Part shown: piece by piece, positions 45,515-54,604 of the stretch | How positions within the stretch are numbered: the stretch's first letter is position 1 | Layout of the letters: the number at the start of each line of letters is the position of its first letter | Assembly (NCBI GenBank): GCA_002724245.1 | Contig: PBOG01000214.1 | Coordinates: 29,885-93,884 of the forward strand | Direction: 5' to 3' | Length of the DNA: 64,000 nt | From: Planctomycetaceae bacterium | GTDB lineage: Bacteria; Planctomycetota; Planctomycetia; Pirellulales; Pirellulaceae | The notes under the pieces: model-generated | What the model saw: only the letters and a program-made list of their open reading frames with translations | What the model was told of the DNA's origin: nothing | Databases searched by the model: none | Program-made: the position numbers and the translations under genes

Positions 45515-46411
45515 GTGGCGATACCCCAACAAGACCCCATCATCGTCGCTCCCAGCCCCACCCCGTTCCGTCACGACGACAAGGTCGATTTCCCCGCCAT
45601 CGAGCACAATGTTGCCCGTTGGATGAAAACACCCTTGTCAGGTTTTGTGCTGAATTCTGAGAACGGGGAAGAGGCTTTTCTCTCCGAATCCGACCGGCTG
45701 GAAATTATCCGTACGGTCCAGTGCGTCAATCAAGGACAAAAACTCTTGATCGCTGGAGTCGATAGCCCTTCGACCAGTGAAACACTGAGAATAGCCAATC
45801 GATTTGTCGAGGCGGGAGCTGAGTTGATCCGAATTCGAATCCCTCGCCTGACGGCAAACATTGATGACTATTTCAGCGCTGTGATTCCGCGCATCGAAGT
45901 ACCTGTGCTAATCATTCATCAAATGATGCCCGGAACTTTTCTCAGCACGAGTACGCCTGCTGGTGCTGAAGCCGAGCAAATTGGTACCTGGCTCGCGCAA
46001 GAAAATGTCTTCGGTTACATCGCATCTGCCGACTTACGATTCGAGGCTCGTGTGCGGAGATTTGTTTCCACGTCGAAACGGTTTTGGATCGGAAATGGAA
46101 GCCTGTTGCTGGCCGGTGTGATGCTTGGAGCAGATGGTGCCTGTATGATGTTAGGAAACATCGCGCCCCGCGAGTGCTACGACATCATGCACTCTGGTAT
46201 GACTGGACACCTCGATCAGGCGAGAGCCATCCAGGACCGCGTACTGGAACTGGACTGGCAAGTCCTCACTCGCCGGGCCGCTGGACTCAAGGCCGCACTG
46301 CAACTGCTCGGTTTCGAGAGTGGCCTACCGCGAGCCCCATCACTGGCATGCAACCCACAGGACATTCAACAAATCCAAGCAGGCATGCGCCTCGCCAGGC
46401 TGATTGCTTGA
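45515..46411 (+). CDS. DHDPS-fold protein lacking the catalytic lysine and tyrosine
   Basis: The 298-residue protein keeps the overall DapA/NanA layout (IIVAPSPTPFRHDDKVDF at the N-terminus, then TIM-barrel strands), but the key sites are changed. The GTTGE loop reads LNSENGEE, the catalytic Tyr position falls in LIIHQMMPG with no Tyr, and the strand that normally ends GIKEA reads FGYIASADL without Lys. It therefore cannot use the usual Schiff-base mechanism. It may be a pseudo-enzyme or a different TIM-barrel activity. The start is GTG 45515. It converges with the sugar isomerase gene and diverges from the sialidase-like gene. Confidence 0.8.
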   Translation: MAIPQQDPIIVAPSPTPFRHDDKVDFPAIEHNVARWMKTPLSGFVLNSENGEEAFLSESDRLEIIRTVQCVNQGQKLLIAGVDSPSTSETLRIANRFVEAGAELIRIRIPRLTANIDDYFSAVIPRIEVPVLIIHQMMPGTFLSTSTPAGAEAEQIGTWLAQENVFGYIASADLRFEARVRRFVSTSKRFWIGNGSLLLAGVMLGADGACMMLGNIAPRECYDIMHSGMTGHLDQARAIQDRVLELDWQVLTRRAAGLKAALQLLGFESGLPRAPSLACNPQDIQQIQAGMRLARLIA

Positions 46412-46478
46412 ACCCTCCGCCGGATTCCATCAACGGCGCCAGTGATAACGACACTTTCGCCTCCCACAGCTCGAGAAC

Positions 46479-47324
46479 TCATGATCTCCCCCAGATAGTC
46501 GCTACGCTTCGCGTCATTCTTGCGAGTTCATCAGGCGACTCACCCTGCCGTCCCTGCACTGCTTCAAAGGTCCAATTTGCTGCGTAGCCGATTTCGGCAA
46601 GCGCTGCCCGGATCGCATCCCAATCCAATCCTCCATGGGTCGGTACCCAGTGATCATCATTCGGTGTGACTGCATCAACATCTTGTAGATGGGTGCCCTG
46701 CAGACGGCCACCCGCAAAATGGATCTCCGCAACCGGGTCATTACCGATCGTCCAGGCATGTCCGGTATCGAGAATCAATGCCACGTGTTCAGCCGGATAC
46801 TCATCCACAAGTGGCCGGAGCTGACGCATACTCAATAAAGGATAATCACAGTGGTAGGGTAAGTTCTCAAGAAGAATACAGGTCCCCACCTCAGCTGCAA
46901 TCGGGACCAACTCATCCAGGGAACGCCGCACCGCATCCTGCATGAGTGTATCCAATGGACCAATCTGGGGATCCGAAACAAAGATCGGGTTCGGTACGGG
47001 GTGCACAATCAGCCCGCGAGAACCAAGAGCACCACTGAATCGCACAAAGCGTTCCAGGGTCTTTACGCTCTCCTTTCGCCAATCCTCATCTGGAGCCCCG
47101 GGAACATTACGTTTGGCTGGTGCGTGCACAGTCCAAGATCTGAACCCGCGGTCTTCCAGCCGTCCTCGAAACACCCTGAGCGCGTTCCCCTGTGGTGGCT
47201 CATCGAGATGCGGTGCCTGGCCCAGGATCTCAACGCCAGCGAATCCAGCATCCGCAATCGCATCCAAAGCCGCTTCCAGACTGCGATCGCTAAACCCTAA
47301 CGTGCTGTAGCTTGTTTCACTCAT
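46479..47324 (-). CDS. Sugar phosphate isomerase/epimerase family TIM barrel
   Basis: The 281-residue protein belongs to the xylose isomerase-like/AP endonuclease 2 TIM-barrel group. ALDAIADAGFAGVEILG opens the barrel; GLIVHP, CILLENLP and LILDTGHAW carry likely metal ligands (Glu, Asp, His), then GTHLQDVD with a metal His, HWVPTHGGLDWDAIRAAL, and WTFEAVQG at the end. It probably isomerises or epimerises a sugar or related polyol with a divalent metal; the substrate is unknown. ATG 47324 is chosen over the track start 47597, whose extra region overlaps the GDPD pseudogene. Confidence 0.87.
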   Translation of the reverse strand: MSETSYSTLGFSDRSLEAALDAIADAGFAGVEILGQAPHLDEPPQGNALRVFRGRLEDRGFRSWTVHAPAKRNVPGAPDEDWRKESVKTLERFVRFSGALGSRGLIVHPVPNPIFVSDPQIGPLDTLMQDAVRRSLDELVPIAAEVGTCILLENLPYHCDYPLLSMRQLRPLVDEYPAEHVALILDTGHAWTIGNDPVAEIHFAGGRLQGTHLQDVDAVTPNDDHWVPTHGGLDWDAIRAALAEIGYAANWTFEAVQGRQGESPDELARMTRSVATIWGRS

Positions 47325-47529
47325 CCCCGGTACCACTGGTGCAACAGGCACTAAGGTCTTTCTTGCTGGTGACAACTTCCCGTATTCAACCACCGCACGT
47401 GAATGCGCTCGACGACTCGATGCAGACCACAATTGTGTCCACTCTAGCTGCTGATCTGGCCGCCGTCGCCCCCCTCGACCCGAGCCCAACACAACGCCAT
47501 CCCAGAAACTCCGATCTCGGACCCTATAA

Positions 47530-47914
47530 CATCTACAGGTTATCGTTGCCCATCTCGTCGTTTTTCGCCGAGCGACAGGTAACGCGTCGTGATTCACGAT
47601 CCGACGGTCAAGCGAACTACCAACGGAAGTGGTAGAGTATCAGACATGCCCCTGGATAAGATCCGTAAGAGTGGTTCCACCCAAGATTCTCCGGTCTGAA
47701 GCTCCCGACGCTTGACGAAGTCTTGCGACTCATTTGGGAGAAACGGCCTCACCCTGTCTGGGTTACCAGCAAACTGAAAGTCGTCTCACCGGGGATCCAC
47801 CAATATGACTGGCTCGAACAGATCTGGCTAAGTCTTCAGATCGGCCTCAAACGCTCAGACATCTGAGGGCGGGCCCACGCCAGCCAGCTCGATGGAATTT
47901 GTACCGACTCGTCC
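47530..47914 (+). pseudogene. Glycerophosphodiester phosphodiesterase (GDPD) gene remnant
   Basis: Translated piecewise, three frames give ordered GDPD fragments that no single ORF shows. QVIVAH (47536-47553) matches the N-terminal AHRG strand start, and FRRATGNA runs on to 47586. After a shift, VVIHDPTVKRTTNGSGRVSDMPLDKIR (47586-47666) matches the conserved VIHDPTLDRTTNGSG block. After another shift with loss of LDAG, EWFHPRFSGLKLPTLDEVLRLI begins at 47669 and the frame ends at TGA 47864. LDGICTD (47888-47908) matches the C-terminal GVDGIxTD. The remnant is about 385 bases, half of a normal gene, with at least two frameshifts and internal deletions. The enzyme would split glycerophosphodiesters. 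The identification rests on remembered family motifs. Confidence 0.8.
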
Positions 47915-48002
47915 TTGGATTGCCGTTTCGACTGGCAATCCTACAAATAAATCAAACGCGCGCAGCAAAACAACAGGCCTACTCCGATTCCGATACGCCA
48001 CC

Positions 48003-48734
48003 TCACTCGCGTTTGATTTTGATCACCGCCGGTCGAGTCATCTTGGCAGGAATAAACTTCATGGAAATCGAGTTGACGCAATGGCGAGTGTTCTTGGCCG
48101 TAAATCCTTCGCCGAGAAACACGTGCCCCAAATGGCCACTGCAATTACGACAGGTGATCTCGGTTCGGCGTCCGTCCGCGTCCGTATGGCGATCCACCGC
48201 ATTGGCAATCTCATCGTCGAAACTGGGCCAACCACACTGACTGTCGAACTTGTCGTCCGAACGATAAAGTGGTGCATTACAGCGGCGACAGATATAGATC
48301 CCAGCTGCTTTATTGTCGGTATACTCGCCGGTAAACGGCCGTTCGGTACCCTTGTCAACAATCACATAGGACTCTGCCGCGGTCAGCTGGTTGTACGTCG
48401 TCTGCACGCTTTCCTTCGGCTGTATCTCCTCCGCCGGCTGCGCTTTATCTGTTTGTTGCTCTACTTTGGTAGCAGTCTCTGTCAGCGGCGGATTCCCAGG
48501 GTTTACACGTTTCTCGTCAGCCACGTCTTGCTCCGTATTCCCAGGGTTTACACGTTTCTCGTCAGTCACGTCTTGCTCCGTATTCCCAGGCGATGCTTCC
48601 TCTGTTTCTAATGCTGCGGTCTCTGTCGACGTACTGGACACAGGCAGAACACGGGGCTCCGCAGTACAGCCGATGGCCGCCAAGCAGGTCACCAAGCAGG
48701 TTGTTCGCAATCTCGGCACTATTTGACTTTGCAA
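48003..48734 (-). CDS. msrB: Lipoprotein methionine-R-sulfoxide reductase (MsrB)
   Basis: It reduces methionine-R-sulfoxide in proteins. The 243-residue product has a probable lipobox (CLAAIGC) about residue 23, an acidic linker of some 80 residues, then the MsrB domain (about 105-235). The zinc pairs are ICRRCN and TCRNCS, followed by [15 protein letters not shown] and the catalytic cysteine in [11 protein letters not shown]. The lipobox suggests action in the periplasm on oxidised envelope proteins. The start is TTG 48734 with GGGGTGAT about five bases upstream; GTG 48719 is an alternative. The linker contains a 45-base tandem duplication. Confidence 0.92.
   Translation of the reverse strand: MQSQIVPRLRTTCLVTCLAAIGCTAEPRVLPVSSTSTETAALETEEASPGNTEQDVTDEKRVNPGNTEQDVADEKRVNPGNPPLTETATKVEQQTDKAQPAEEIQPKESVQTTYNQLTAAESYVIVDKGTERPFTGEYTDNKAAGIYICRRCNAPLYRSDDKFDSQCGWPSFDDEIANAVDRHTDADGRRTEITCRNCSGHLGHVFLGEGFTAKNTRHCVNSISMKFIPAKMTRPAVIKIKRE
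48495..48584 (-). repeat. 45-bp tandem duplication inside msrB linker
   Basis: Two adjacent 45-base units differ at only one visible position and encode PGNTEQDV[AT]DEKRVN twice. A partial third unit begins after the second copy. The near-identity suggests a recent slippage event in the disordered linker that does not disturb the MsrB domain. Confidence 0.85.
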
Positions 48735-49030
48735 GATATCACCCCATGCAAGCTGGTTGAGATTTTGACACTGTCAAGAACACATCCACATGACTAAGCG
48801 CAGTATACCTCGGCCAAGATGGCAAGCATATATAGATTACTGAATGCCGGATCGCTACCGGACACTGACCGTTTACTTTGACGAACTACTGTCCATTCAC
48901 CTGTATCTCCTGCGCATCTTGTCACGCAGTACAATGAGAGTCCAGATTACTGGTTGACGCACGCTGTGATCTAAACCGTCTGGACACCTCTTCACCGGTG
49001 TAACACTAGAACCGCAGATTGACCATAACG

Positions 49031-49684
49031 ATGAAAAAACACGAGAGAGCCTGTTACATCTCAGCCAAACTACAAGAGCTTTATCCGAACATTGCAGTTC
49101 CACTGGACCACCGCGATCCATACACCTTACTGGTCGCTGTGGTATTGAGCGCGCAATGCACCGACAAACGTGTTAACGAAGTTACCCCTCTTCTCTTTGC
49201 ACAAGCGGACTGCCCTGCGGAAATGGCCTGTTTACGCGTCGCACAAATCAAAAAGTGCATCAAGACATGTGGGCTGGCGCAGCAAAAAGCAAAAGCGATC
49301 CGTGAATTGTCGCGCATTCTGGTCGATCAATACGACGGACGTGTTCCAGAAACATTCGAAGATCTGGAAACCCTGCCGGGAGTCGGCCACAAAACAGCCA
49401 GTGTGGTAATGGCCCAGGCTTTCGGAAAACCGGCGTTTCCGGTCGACACGCACATTCATCGACTGGCACAACGCTGGGGACTTACCAATGGCAAGAACGT
49501 CACAAGAACAGAAAATGACTTGAAGAAATTGTTCCCACAAGATTCCTGGAACCGACTCCACTTGCAATTTATCTACTACGGTCGCGAACACTGCACAGCC
49601 CGCGGTTGCGATGGCACCACATGCGTCATTTGCCGCACGTGTTATCCGAAACGACGCAATCCTGTGGTAACACAAAAAGCATGA
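49031..49684 (+). CDS. nth: Endonuclease III (DNA glycosylase/AP lyase)
   Basis: It removes oxidised pyrimidines and cleaves abasic sites. The 217-residue protein has the HhH motif LPGVGHKTASVVM with the catalytic Lys, and the catalytic Asp in FPVDTHIHRLAQRWGL. VAVVLSAQCTDKRVNEVTP is the N-terminal signature. The C-terminal iron-sulfur loop HCTARGCDGTTCVICRTC has enough cysteines for a 4Fe-4S cluster, but their spacing differs from the classical C-x6-C-x2-C-x5-C. ATG 49031 is preferred to the track TTG at 49019. Confidence 0.96.
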   Translation: MKKHERACYISAKLQELYPNIAVPLDHRDPYTLLVAVVLSAQCTDKRVNEVTPLLFAQADCPAEMACLRVAQIKKCIKTCGLAQQKAKAIRELSRILVDQYDGRVPETFEDLETLPGVGHKTASVVMAQAFGKPAFPVDTHIHRLAQRWGLTNGKNVTRTENDLKKLFPQDSWNRLHLQFIYYGREHCTARGCDGTTCVICRTCYPKRRNPVVTQKA

Positions 49685-49801
49685 AGACGCCGGCTTCTGC
49701 CTGGGCCTTTCCTGTGACAATCCAATTCTCTGCGCCACAAACAATCAACAGGAACGATCGTCAACAAGAACGAGGGAACGGACAACCCTGGGATCCTGAC
49801 T

Positions 49802-50677
49802 CTACCCCAGTAATCGAGCAAGATACGCACCGTACGGATTGTTCAACCGATCGGCCAATTCCTGTAATTGCCCGCGGTCGATAAATCCCTGGCGAAACGC
49901 GATTTCCTCGATGCAGGCAATTTTCAGTCCCTGTCGATCTTCGACGGTCTTGACGAAATTACCTGCGTCAATCAACGCCGCTTCTGTTCCCGTGTCCAGC
50001 CAGGCAAATCCCCGCGACAGCCGCTTGACCTTGAGTTTGCCCCGTTGCAAATAGACCTCATTCACAGCCGTGATTTCCAACTCACCGCGTGGGGAAGGCT
50101 GAAGTCCTTCCGCAATTTCGACCACGTCGTTGTCATAAAAATACAACCCGGTAACAGCCAAATTGGAAGGTGGATCTTGCGGTTTTTCAACGATCCGTAC
50201 AGGCCGCCCGTTGGAATCCAGTTCAACAACACCAAACCTTGCGGGATCTGCGACTTCATAACTGAACACGGTGGCACCATCCGGTTGAGCAGCTGCCTCT
50301 TGCAGATAATTCTGCAGACCGTGTCCGTAGAAAATATTGTCGCCTAGAATCAGGCTCACGGGACTGTCCGCGACAAACTCGCGACCAACCAGAAAGGCGT
50401 CCGCCAAACCACGTGGTTCAGGCTGCACTGCGTAACTGATCGACAATCCCAAAACATTGCCGTCACCCAACAAACGTTCAAAGCCTCCAATATCATCAGG
50501 TGTTGAAATGATCAGGATCTCGCGGATCCCTGCGAGCATCAACACCGACAACGGATAATAGATCATGGGCTTGTCATAAATTGGCAAGAGCTGCTTGCTG
50601 ACAGCGCGCGTGATCGGATAAAGCCGAGTTCCAGCACCACCTGCAAGAATAATGCCTTTATTTTCTTTCATTTCCAT
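49802..50677 (-). CDS. rfbA: Glucose-1-phosphate thymidylyltransferase
   Basis: It makes dTDP-glucose from glucose 1-phosphate and dTTP, the first step toward dTDP-rhamnose and related surface sugars. The 291-residue protein has [65 protein letters not shown] and [22 protein letters not shown], all characteristic of RfbA/RmlA. ATG 50677 is taken; a second in-frame ATG two codons later is possible. rfbB, rfbC and rfbD are not adjacent, so the pathway is dispersed. Confidence 0.96.
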   Translation of the reverse strand: MEMKENKGIILAGGAGTRLYPITRAVSKQLLPIYDKPMIYYPLSVLMLAGIREILIISTPDDIGGFERLLGDGNVLGLSISYAVQPEPRGLADAFLVGREFVADSPVSLILGDNIFYGHGLQNYLQEAAAQPDGATVFSYEVADPARFGVVELDSNGRPVRIVEKPQDPPSNLAVTGLYFYDNDVVEIAEGLQPSPRGELEITAVNEVYLQRGKLKVKRLSRGFAWLDTGTEAALIDAGNFVKTVEDRQGLKIACIEEIAFRQGFIDRGQLQELADRLNNPYGAYLARLLG

Positions 50678-51169
50678 AGCCGGCGACCCTTAAGGGTAAA
50701 TTGGTGACCGAGCACTCGCTTTCAATCACGACAGCCCGCCTCTCAGGGCAGCTCACGTGAAGTCCCTCCTGCGGTGTCTTCTGCCAGTCTATTGACCTGC
50801 TCCTATCATACGCCAGGAACACGCCATCGAGCTGCCGCATTTTCCGTTTTTGGATAGCCGTCGCCCCTCTGTCATAGAAGAACTATCCGGCGTCGTGACT
50901 TCGCAGCCTACCCACACTTTTGCACGAAACAAAGTGCCATGCCACCACCTTCTGCTTGCCGCTGATCTGAGTGTGTGTCCCAGAGAAGCAGGTCGCTGCA
51001 CATCGGCAACTTGTTGCTCAAGCGATCGCTCACAGGCAAGGCGCCCTCACTGCAGAAATCGAGTACTCGACAACCTGTCTCTCTAATGAAGTGCAGCGGT
51101 CATCGAGAAAGAATCCCGAAGTGATTGTCGTCAGATTGTCGCAGTATCCCAAGAAGTTCGAGCGGAGCA
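50678..51169. other. Long intergenic region between rfbA and the permease gene
   Basis: About 490 bases upstream of rfbA on the minus strand. Track ORFs on either strand (e.g. 50850-51086) show no family motif. I searched for gene remnants as at 47530 and found none. No RNA gene was recognised. Confidence 0.4.
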
Positions 51170-52516
51170 CTATTCGTGCCGCAGCGCTTCAATCGGATCC
51201 AGGTAGGCGGCCTGGAAAGCCGGATAGAGTCCGGAAATCAATCCCACAACCAGGGAAATGCCGAGCGACAAACCAACCGACCAGGGAGCAATCCGAGGTT
51301 CAAGCGCGTTGACAATCGGTGGTAGCAAATCTGCAGAGAAGCTACTGACCAAATCTCTCAGCCCGCTAAAGATCGGCCCACACATCAAACCAAATCCCAC
51401 ACCCAGCAGTCCACCACCGGCCGTCAACACCACGGTCTCCACCAGGAACTGCTCTATAATCCGCGTCCGTGTTGCCCCGAGCGCGCGTCGAATCCCAATT
51501 TCACGAGTACGTTCGGTCACCGTCGCCAACATAATATTCATGATACCGATGCCACCAACGAACAACGAGATCCCCGCAATGACAACCAGTAATACGTTGA
51601 ACATCATGCGAGTGCGTTCGGCTTGGCGCAACAGTTCCTTGGGAACTACGACCGAGTAATCTTCTTCCTCGTGGTACTGCTCCAGCATCGTTTCAATGAT
51701 CGCTGCTGTTTCATCTACTTGGTCAAGGTTAGCAACCGTTACAGTAATCTGTGACAGCTCAACAATTTCACCATTCATACTCGAGCGCGTGCGTCGCATG
51801 ATGAAATCACCGATCCGACGCTGTAATGTACTCAGTGGAATGTACGCATCCAGGTTGTACTCACGGGCATCCAGACTGCCACCAATCGCAGCCGAAGCAG
51901 CGCGAGCGCGTGTCTGGCCGATCACAGTGTAAATATCACTTCCGTAACTAGCCCCCACTCGAATCGCCTTGCCAATTGGATTTTCATGGGGGAACAGTCG
52001 TTTGGCGGTACCGTCCGCCAGGACCACAACGTTCTCTTTTTCATCACGCTTGTTGAACCAGCGGCCGCGTGCCATTTCAAGCGTATTCAAAATCCGATAG
52101 TTGTCATCGCAACCCACCAACTTGCTATCAACCGCATGGTCTTGATAACGCAACTCACGTTTAAGTTCGCGCATCGGCACAACGCGAGTCAGGTTAGGAA
52201 GGTTCGAAGAAATCCGGCGGAGATCGGAACGCAACAAACCGTATCTGGCGACCCGTTCGTCCGTTTTCTTTCCACCCTTCTTGGAACTGGTGGGCTTGAT
52301 ACTGCGGACAATAATATTGGTCGCGCCCAGCTCTTTGATCTGTTGTTGCGCCTGGTAGCTGACGCCCTCTCCCATCGCCACCAGCCAAATTACCGTGGCG
52401 GTCCCAATAAAGATGCCTAGCGCCGCCAGGCCCGCGCGCAGCTTCTGCAACAACAGGCTCTTTAAGCCGACCTGGAACGTCTGTAGGAAACCACTAATCA
52501 CAGGAAACAACACCAA
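51170..52516 (-). CDS. MacB/FtsX-type ABC transporter permease
   Basis: The 448-residue protein has the MacB-type layout: an N-terminal membrane segment (LRAGLAALGIFIGTATVIWLVAMGEG), a large periplasmic domain (about 60-310) and three C-terminal segments with FVGGIGIMNIMLATVTERTREIGIRRALGATRTRI, the FtsX-family signature, ending in YPAFQAAYLDPIEALRHE. It lacks the ATPase domain, and no ATPase gene is in this cluster. The start is unclear: TTG 52516, GTG 52513 and others are in frame without a good ribosome binding site. It follows the HlyD-like adaptor gene on the same strand and probably forms one efflux or lipid export unit with it. Confidence 0.9.
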   Translation of the reverse strand: MVLFPVISGFLQTFQVGLKSLLLQKLRAGLAALGIFIGTATVIWLVAMGEGVSYQAQQQIKELGATNIIVRSIKPTSSKKGGKKTDERVARYGLLRSDLRRISSNLPNLTRVVPMRELKRELRYQDHAVDSKLVGCDDNYRILNTLEMARGRWFNKRDEKENVVVLADGTAKRLFPHENPIGKAIRVGASYGSDIYTVIGQTRARAASAAIGGSLDAREYNLDAYIPLSTLQRRIGDFIMRRTRSSMNGEIVELSQITVTVANLDQVDETAAIIETMLEQYHEEEDYSVVVPKELLRQAERTRMMFNVLLVVIAGISLFVGGIGIMNIMLATVTERTREIGIRRALGATRTRIIEQFLVETVVLTAGGGLLGVGFGLMCGPIFSGLRDLVSSFSADLLPPIVNALEPRIAPWSVGLSLGISLVVGLISGLYPAFQAAYLDPIEALRHE

Positions 52517-52693
52517 TTGTTAAGGGAAAAACGTGTCTAGTTTCGTAGCAGTGCCACTCGGTAAATGGTCATGCAGAACCCAGGCTTGATCGATTAACTG
52601 GTCTGCGATCGCAGGTACTACAACCGAACAAGCACCGGGTGGTCGGCCTGATCAGCCAACACCAACAACCATCCCAGCCACGGACCGACTCCG

Positions 52694-54256
52694 CTAAGGC
52701 TTGCTAGGTTTTTTGGGCTTGGGCTTGGGCTTGTCACCTTGTGGTTTCTTGGGCTTGTCACCTTGTGGTTTCTTGGGCTTGTCAGCTTGTGGTTTCTTGG
52801 GCTTGTCAGCCGCAGATTTCTCTTCCGCAGACGCTGTCGGTTCCAGGCCCTCGCGCTGTGCCTCTTCGATATAAGCCCGCGGATTGAGCACGACTTTATC
52901 GCCAGCTTTCACACCGGTTTTCACCACCATGAACTCATCATCACTGTCCCCTACATCCAGCACACGTTTCTGCGTCTGGTTTCCCTCTTTGACCCAACAG
53001 TGATAGACGCCGTTGGTCTCGACCACCGCAGCCACGGGAATCGTGAGCACGTCGACATGTTCTGCCAGGATAATATCGACCGAAGCACTCATTCCGGGTC
53101 TGTACGTCGAATCTTCGCCTACATCAATTTTGATCACGGTGTCATACTTCACCATATTGCCAGTCCACCACCCGGATCGTCTGGCGATAGAGGCAATCGT
53201 CGAGACCTCCGCTTCAATGGTCTCTGCAAGCAGGGTAACACGAGCGCGCATACCCGGCTTGAGGCGGTCCACATAGGCTTCATGAACCCCTACCTTGACC
53301 TGCATTTGCCTGAGATCGGGAATCTGTAACAACACCTGATCTTCACGGACTGTCGCACCCTCTTCCACATCGGGTGTTGATTTCCAGTCTGCCATGGAAG
53401 GAAAAATCACCATCCCGGAGGAATCTGCTGTGATCACGCAATTCTCGAGTTGTTTCTCCTCACGATCCAGCTTCGATTTCTCCAAATCAAGATTTGCCTT
53501 GTCAGACTTCATCTTTGCTTGCTTGGCCTTAAGCTTGCCACGCAAATCGGTCAACGTCTTTTCCTTTGTAAATCGCTGCAAGGCCTCCAACTGAGTGTTG
53601 GCCACTTCTAATTCCAGATTGGCTCGCTGCAAGGAAAAAGTATTGCCTTCAACTTCCAAGGTACTGACGTACCCTTTGGTAAACATATCCTGGCTGTGCT
53701 CAAGGATATTTTCCGCGGAACGCAAGTTTGACTTGGCAATCGCCACGTCTTTTTGTTTCGTCTTGAGTTCTGAAGCGTACGTTCCTTCTATGTACTCCTG
53801 GATGTCAATTTCTGCCACCTGGACATCACTTTCAGATTGGGCGTACGTCGCCATCGCCGTCTGATAAGAAATCTTCTTGGTGCTGATGTTGTCTTCAATT
53901 GTGGAAGAGTCGAGCTTGACAAGCTCGTCACCAGGCTTGACGTCCGTACCGGTTTCAATGACCCAGAGGACTGTTGCCTGGCCGCGCACTTTGCACTTGA
54001 TCTCTTTGTTGCTGGAACTCTCCAACATCCCCTGTTCAGTCACCATCACAGACAAATCACCGCGCGAGATGGTGTGCGTCAACGTGGTACTCAAATCCTC
54101 AGACGCATCATCACTGCCGCACCCAACGACCGCGATCACCATGACACCCAGGATTCCCGCTAACACGACCTGCCGACAGCTGGCACCAAAAACAAAGGGA
54201 CCCACCGCAACCAATCGTTGGCGAACCGTGGTAAATCGTCGTGTTTCAGTCGTCAT
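52694..54256 (-). CDS. HlyD-family periplasmic adaptor lipoprotein
   Basis: The 520-residue protein has an N-terminal membrane/lipobox region (GVMVIAVVGCGSD), a lipoyl-like barrel half (GQATVLWVIETGTDVKPGDELVKLDSS), a long coiled coil (about 115-265), the second half (ITADSSGMVIFPS), a beta-barrel with RPGMSASVDIILAEH, and a Lys/Pro-rich tail made of KPKKPQGD repeats. It links an inner-membrane transporter to an outer component. GGAG lies eight bases before ATG 54256. It precedes the MacB-type permease; the ATPase subunit must be encoded elsewhere. Confidence 0.9.
   Translation of the reverse strand: MTTETRRFTTVRQRLVAVGPFVFGASCRQVVLAGILGVMVIAVVGCGSDDASEDLSTTLTHTISRGDLSVMVTEQGMLESSSNKEIKCKVRGQATVLWVIETGTDVKPGDELVKLDSSTIEDNISTKKISYQTAMATYAQSESDVQVAEIDIQEYIEGTYASELKTKQKDVAIAKSNLRSAENILEHSQDMFTKGYVSTLEVEGNTFSLQRANLELEVANTQLEALQRFTKEKTLTDLRGKLKAKQAKMKSDKANLDLEKSKLDREEKQLENCVITADSSGMVIFPSMADWKSTPDVEEGATVREDQVLLQIPDLRQMQVKVGVHEAYVDRLKPGMRARVTLLAETIEAEVSTIASIARRSGWWTGNMVKYDTVIKIDVGEDSTYRPGMSASVDIILAEHVDVLTIPVAAVVETNGVYHCWVKEGNQTQKRVLDVGDSDDEFMVVKTGVKAGDKVVLNPRAYIEEAQREGLEPTASAEEKSAADKPKKPQADKPKKPQGDKPKKPQGDKPKPKPKKPSKP
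52711..52809 (-). repeat. 24-bp tandem repeats at the adaptor C-terminus
   Basis: About four near-identical 24-base units encode KPKKPQ[GA]D repeats. They form the end of the adaptor gene and are prone to length change by slippage. The protein tail is highly basic and probably unstructured, and may bind peptidoglycan or acidic polymers. Confidence 0.85.
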
Positions 54257-54604
54257 AAACCTGTCTCCGTCGCGCTTTTCCGCACCAGGCGTGTCAAGTA
54301 ACCAGTCACGTGTTACGTGACCTTACAGATTCGGCATTATCCGCTTCGGACGAGCTATCAAAAGCCCATGGCGGCAGCACCGACAGCACCTCAGTTAGTA
54401 TAACCTAACTCCCAAAGAGTGTTCACAGACCCCCTTTTTTTCGAAACCCTGCCTTTTTAGACAGGATCTTCACCTCTTTATGGCGAAACGGCGGCGCGTA
54501 GTTACAAGAAACCACGACAATCTGCCCAATGAATCGGCGCCTGTGGCGATGCAAATACATGCCACTAAACCGTTTTACCTGCGCCATTTGTCTGGAAAGT
54601 GGTG
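54257..54604. other. Intergenic region upstream of the adaptor gene
   Basis: About 350 bases between two minus-strand units. It includes a weak CCTGTC / GGCAGG stem near 54450-54465 followed on the minus strand by an A-rich run, which does not fit a terminator for the DUF1501 gene. It presumably holds the adaptor promoter. Confidence 0.4.

Noticed and set aside
47312-47635. Track ORF of 107 codons on the plus strand before the GDPD remnant
   Set aside because: It is in a frame that does not show the GDPD motifs and overlaps the isomerase start; the remnant explains the coding signal better.
52711-52809. Non-coding satellite repeat
   Set aside because: The 24-base units keep frame and encode the KPKKPQGD tail of the adaptor protein.
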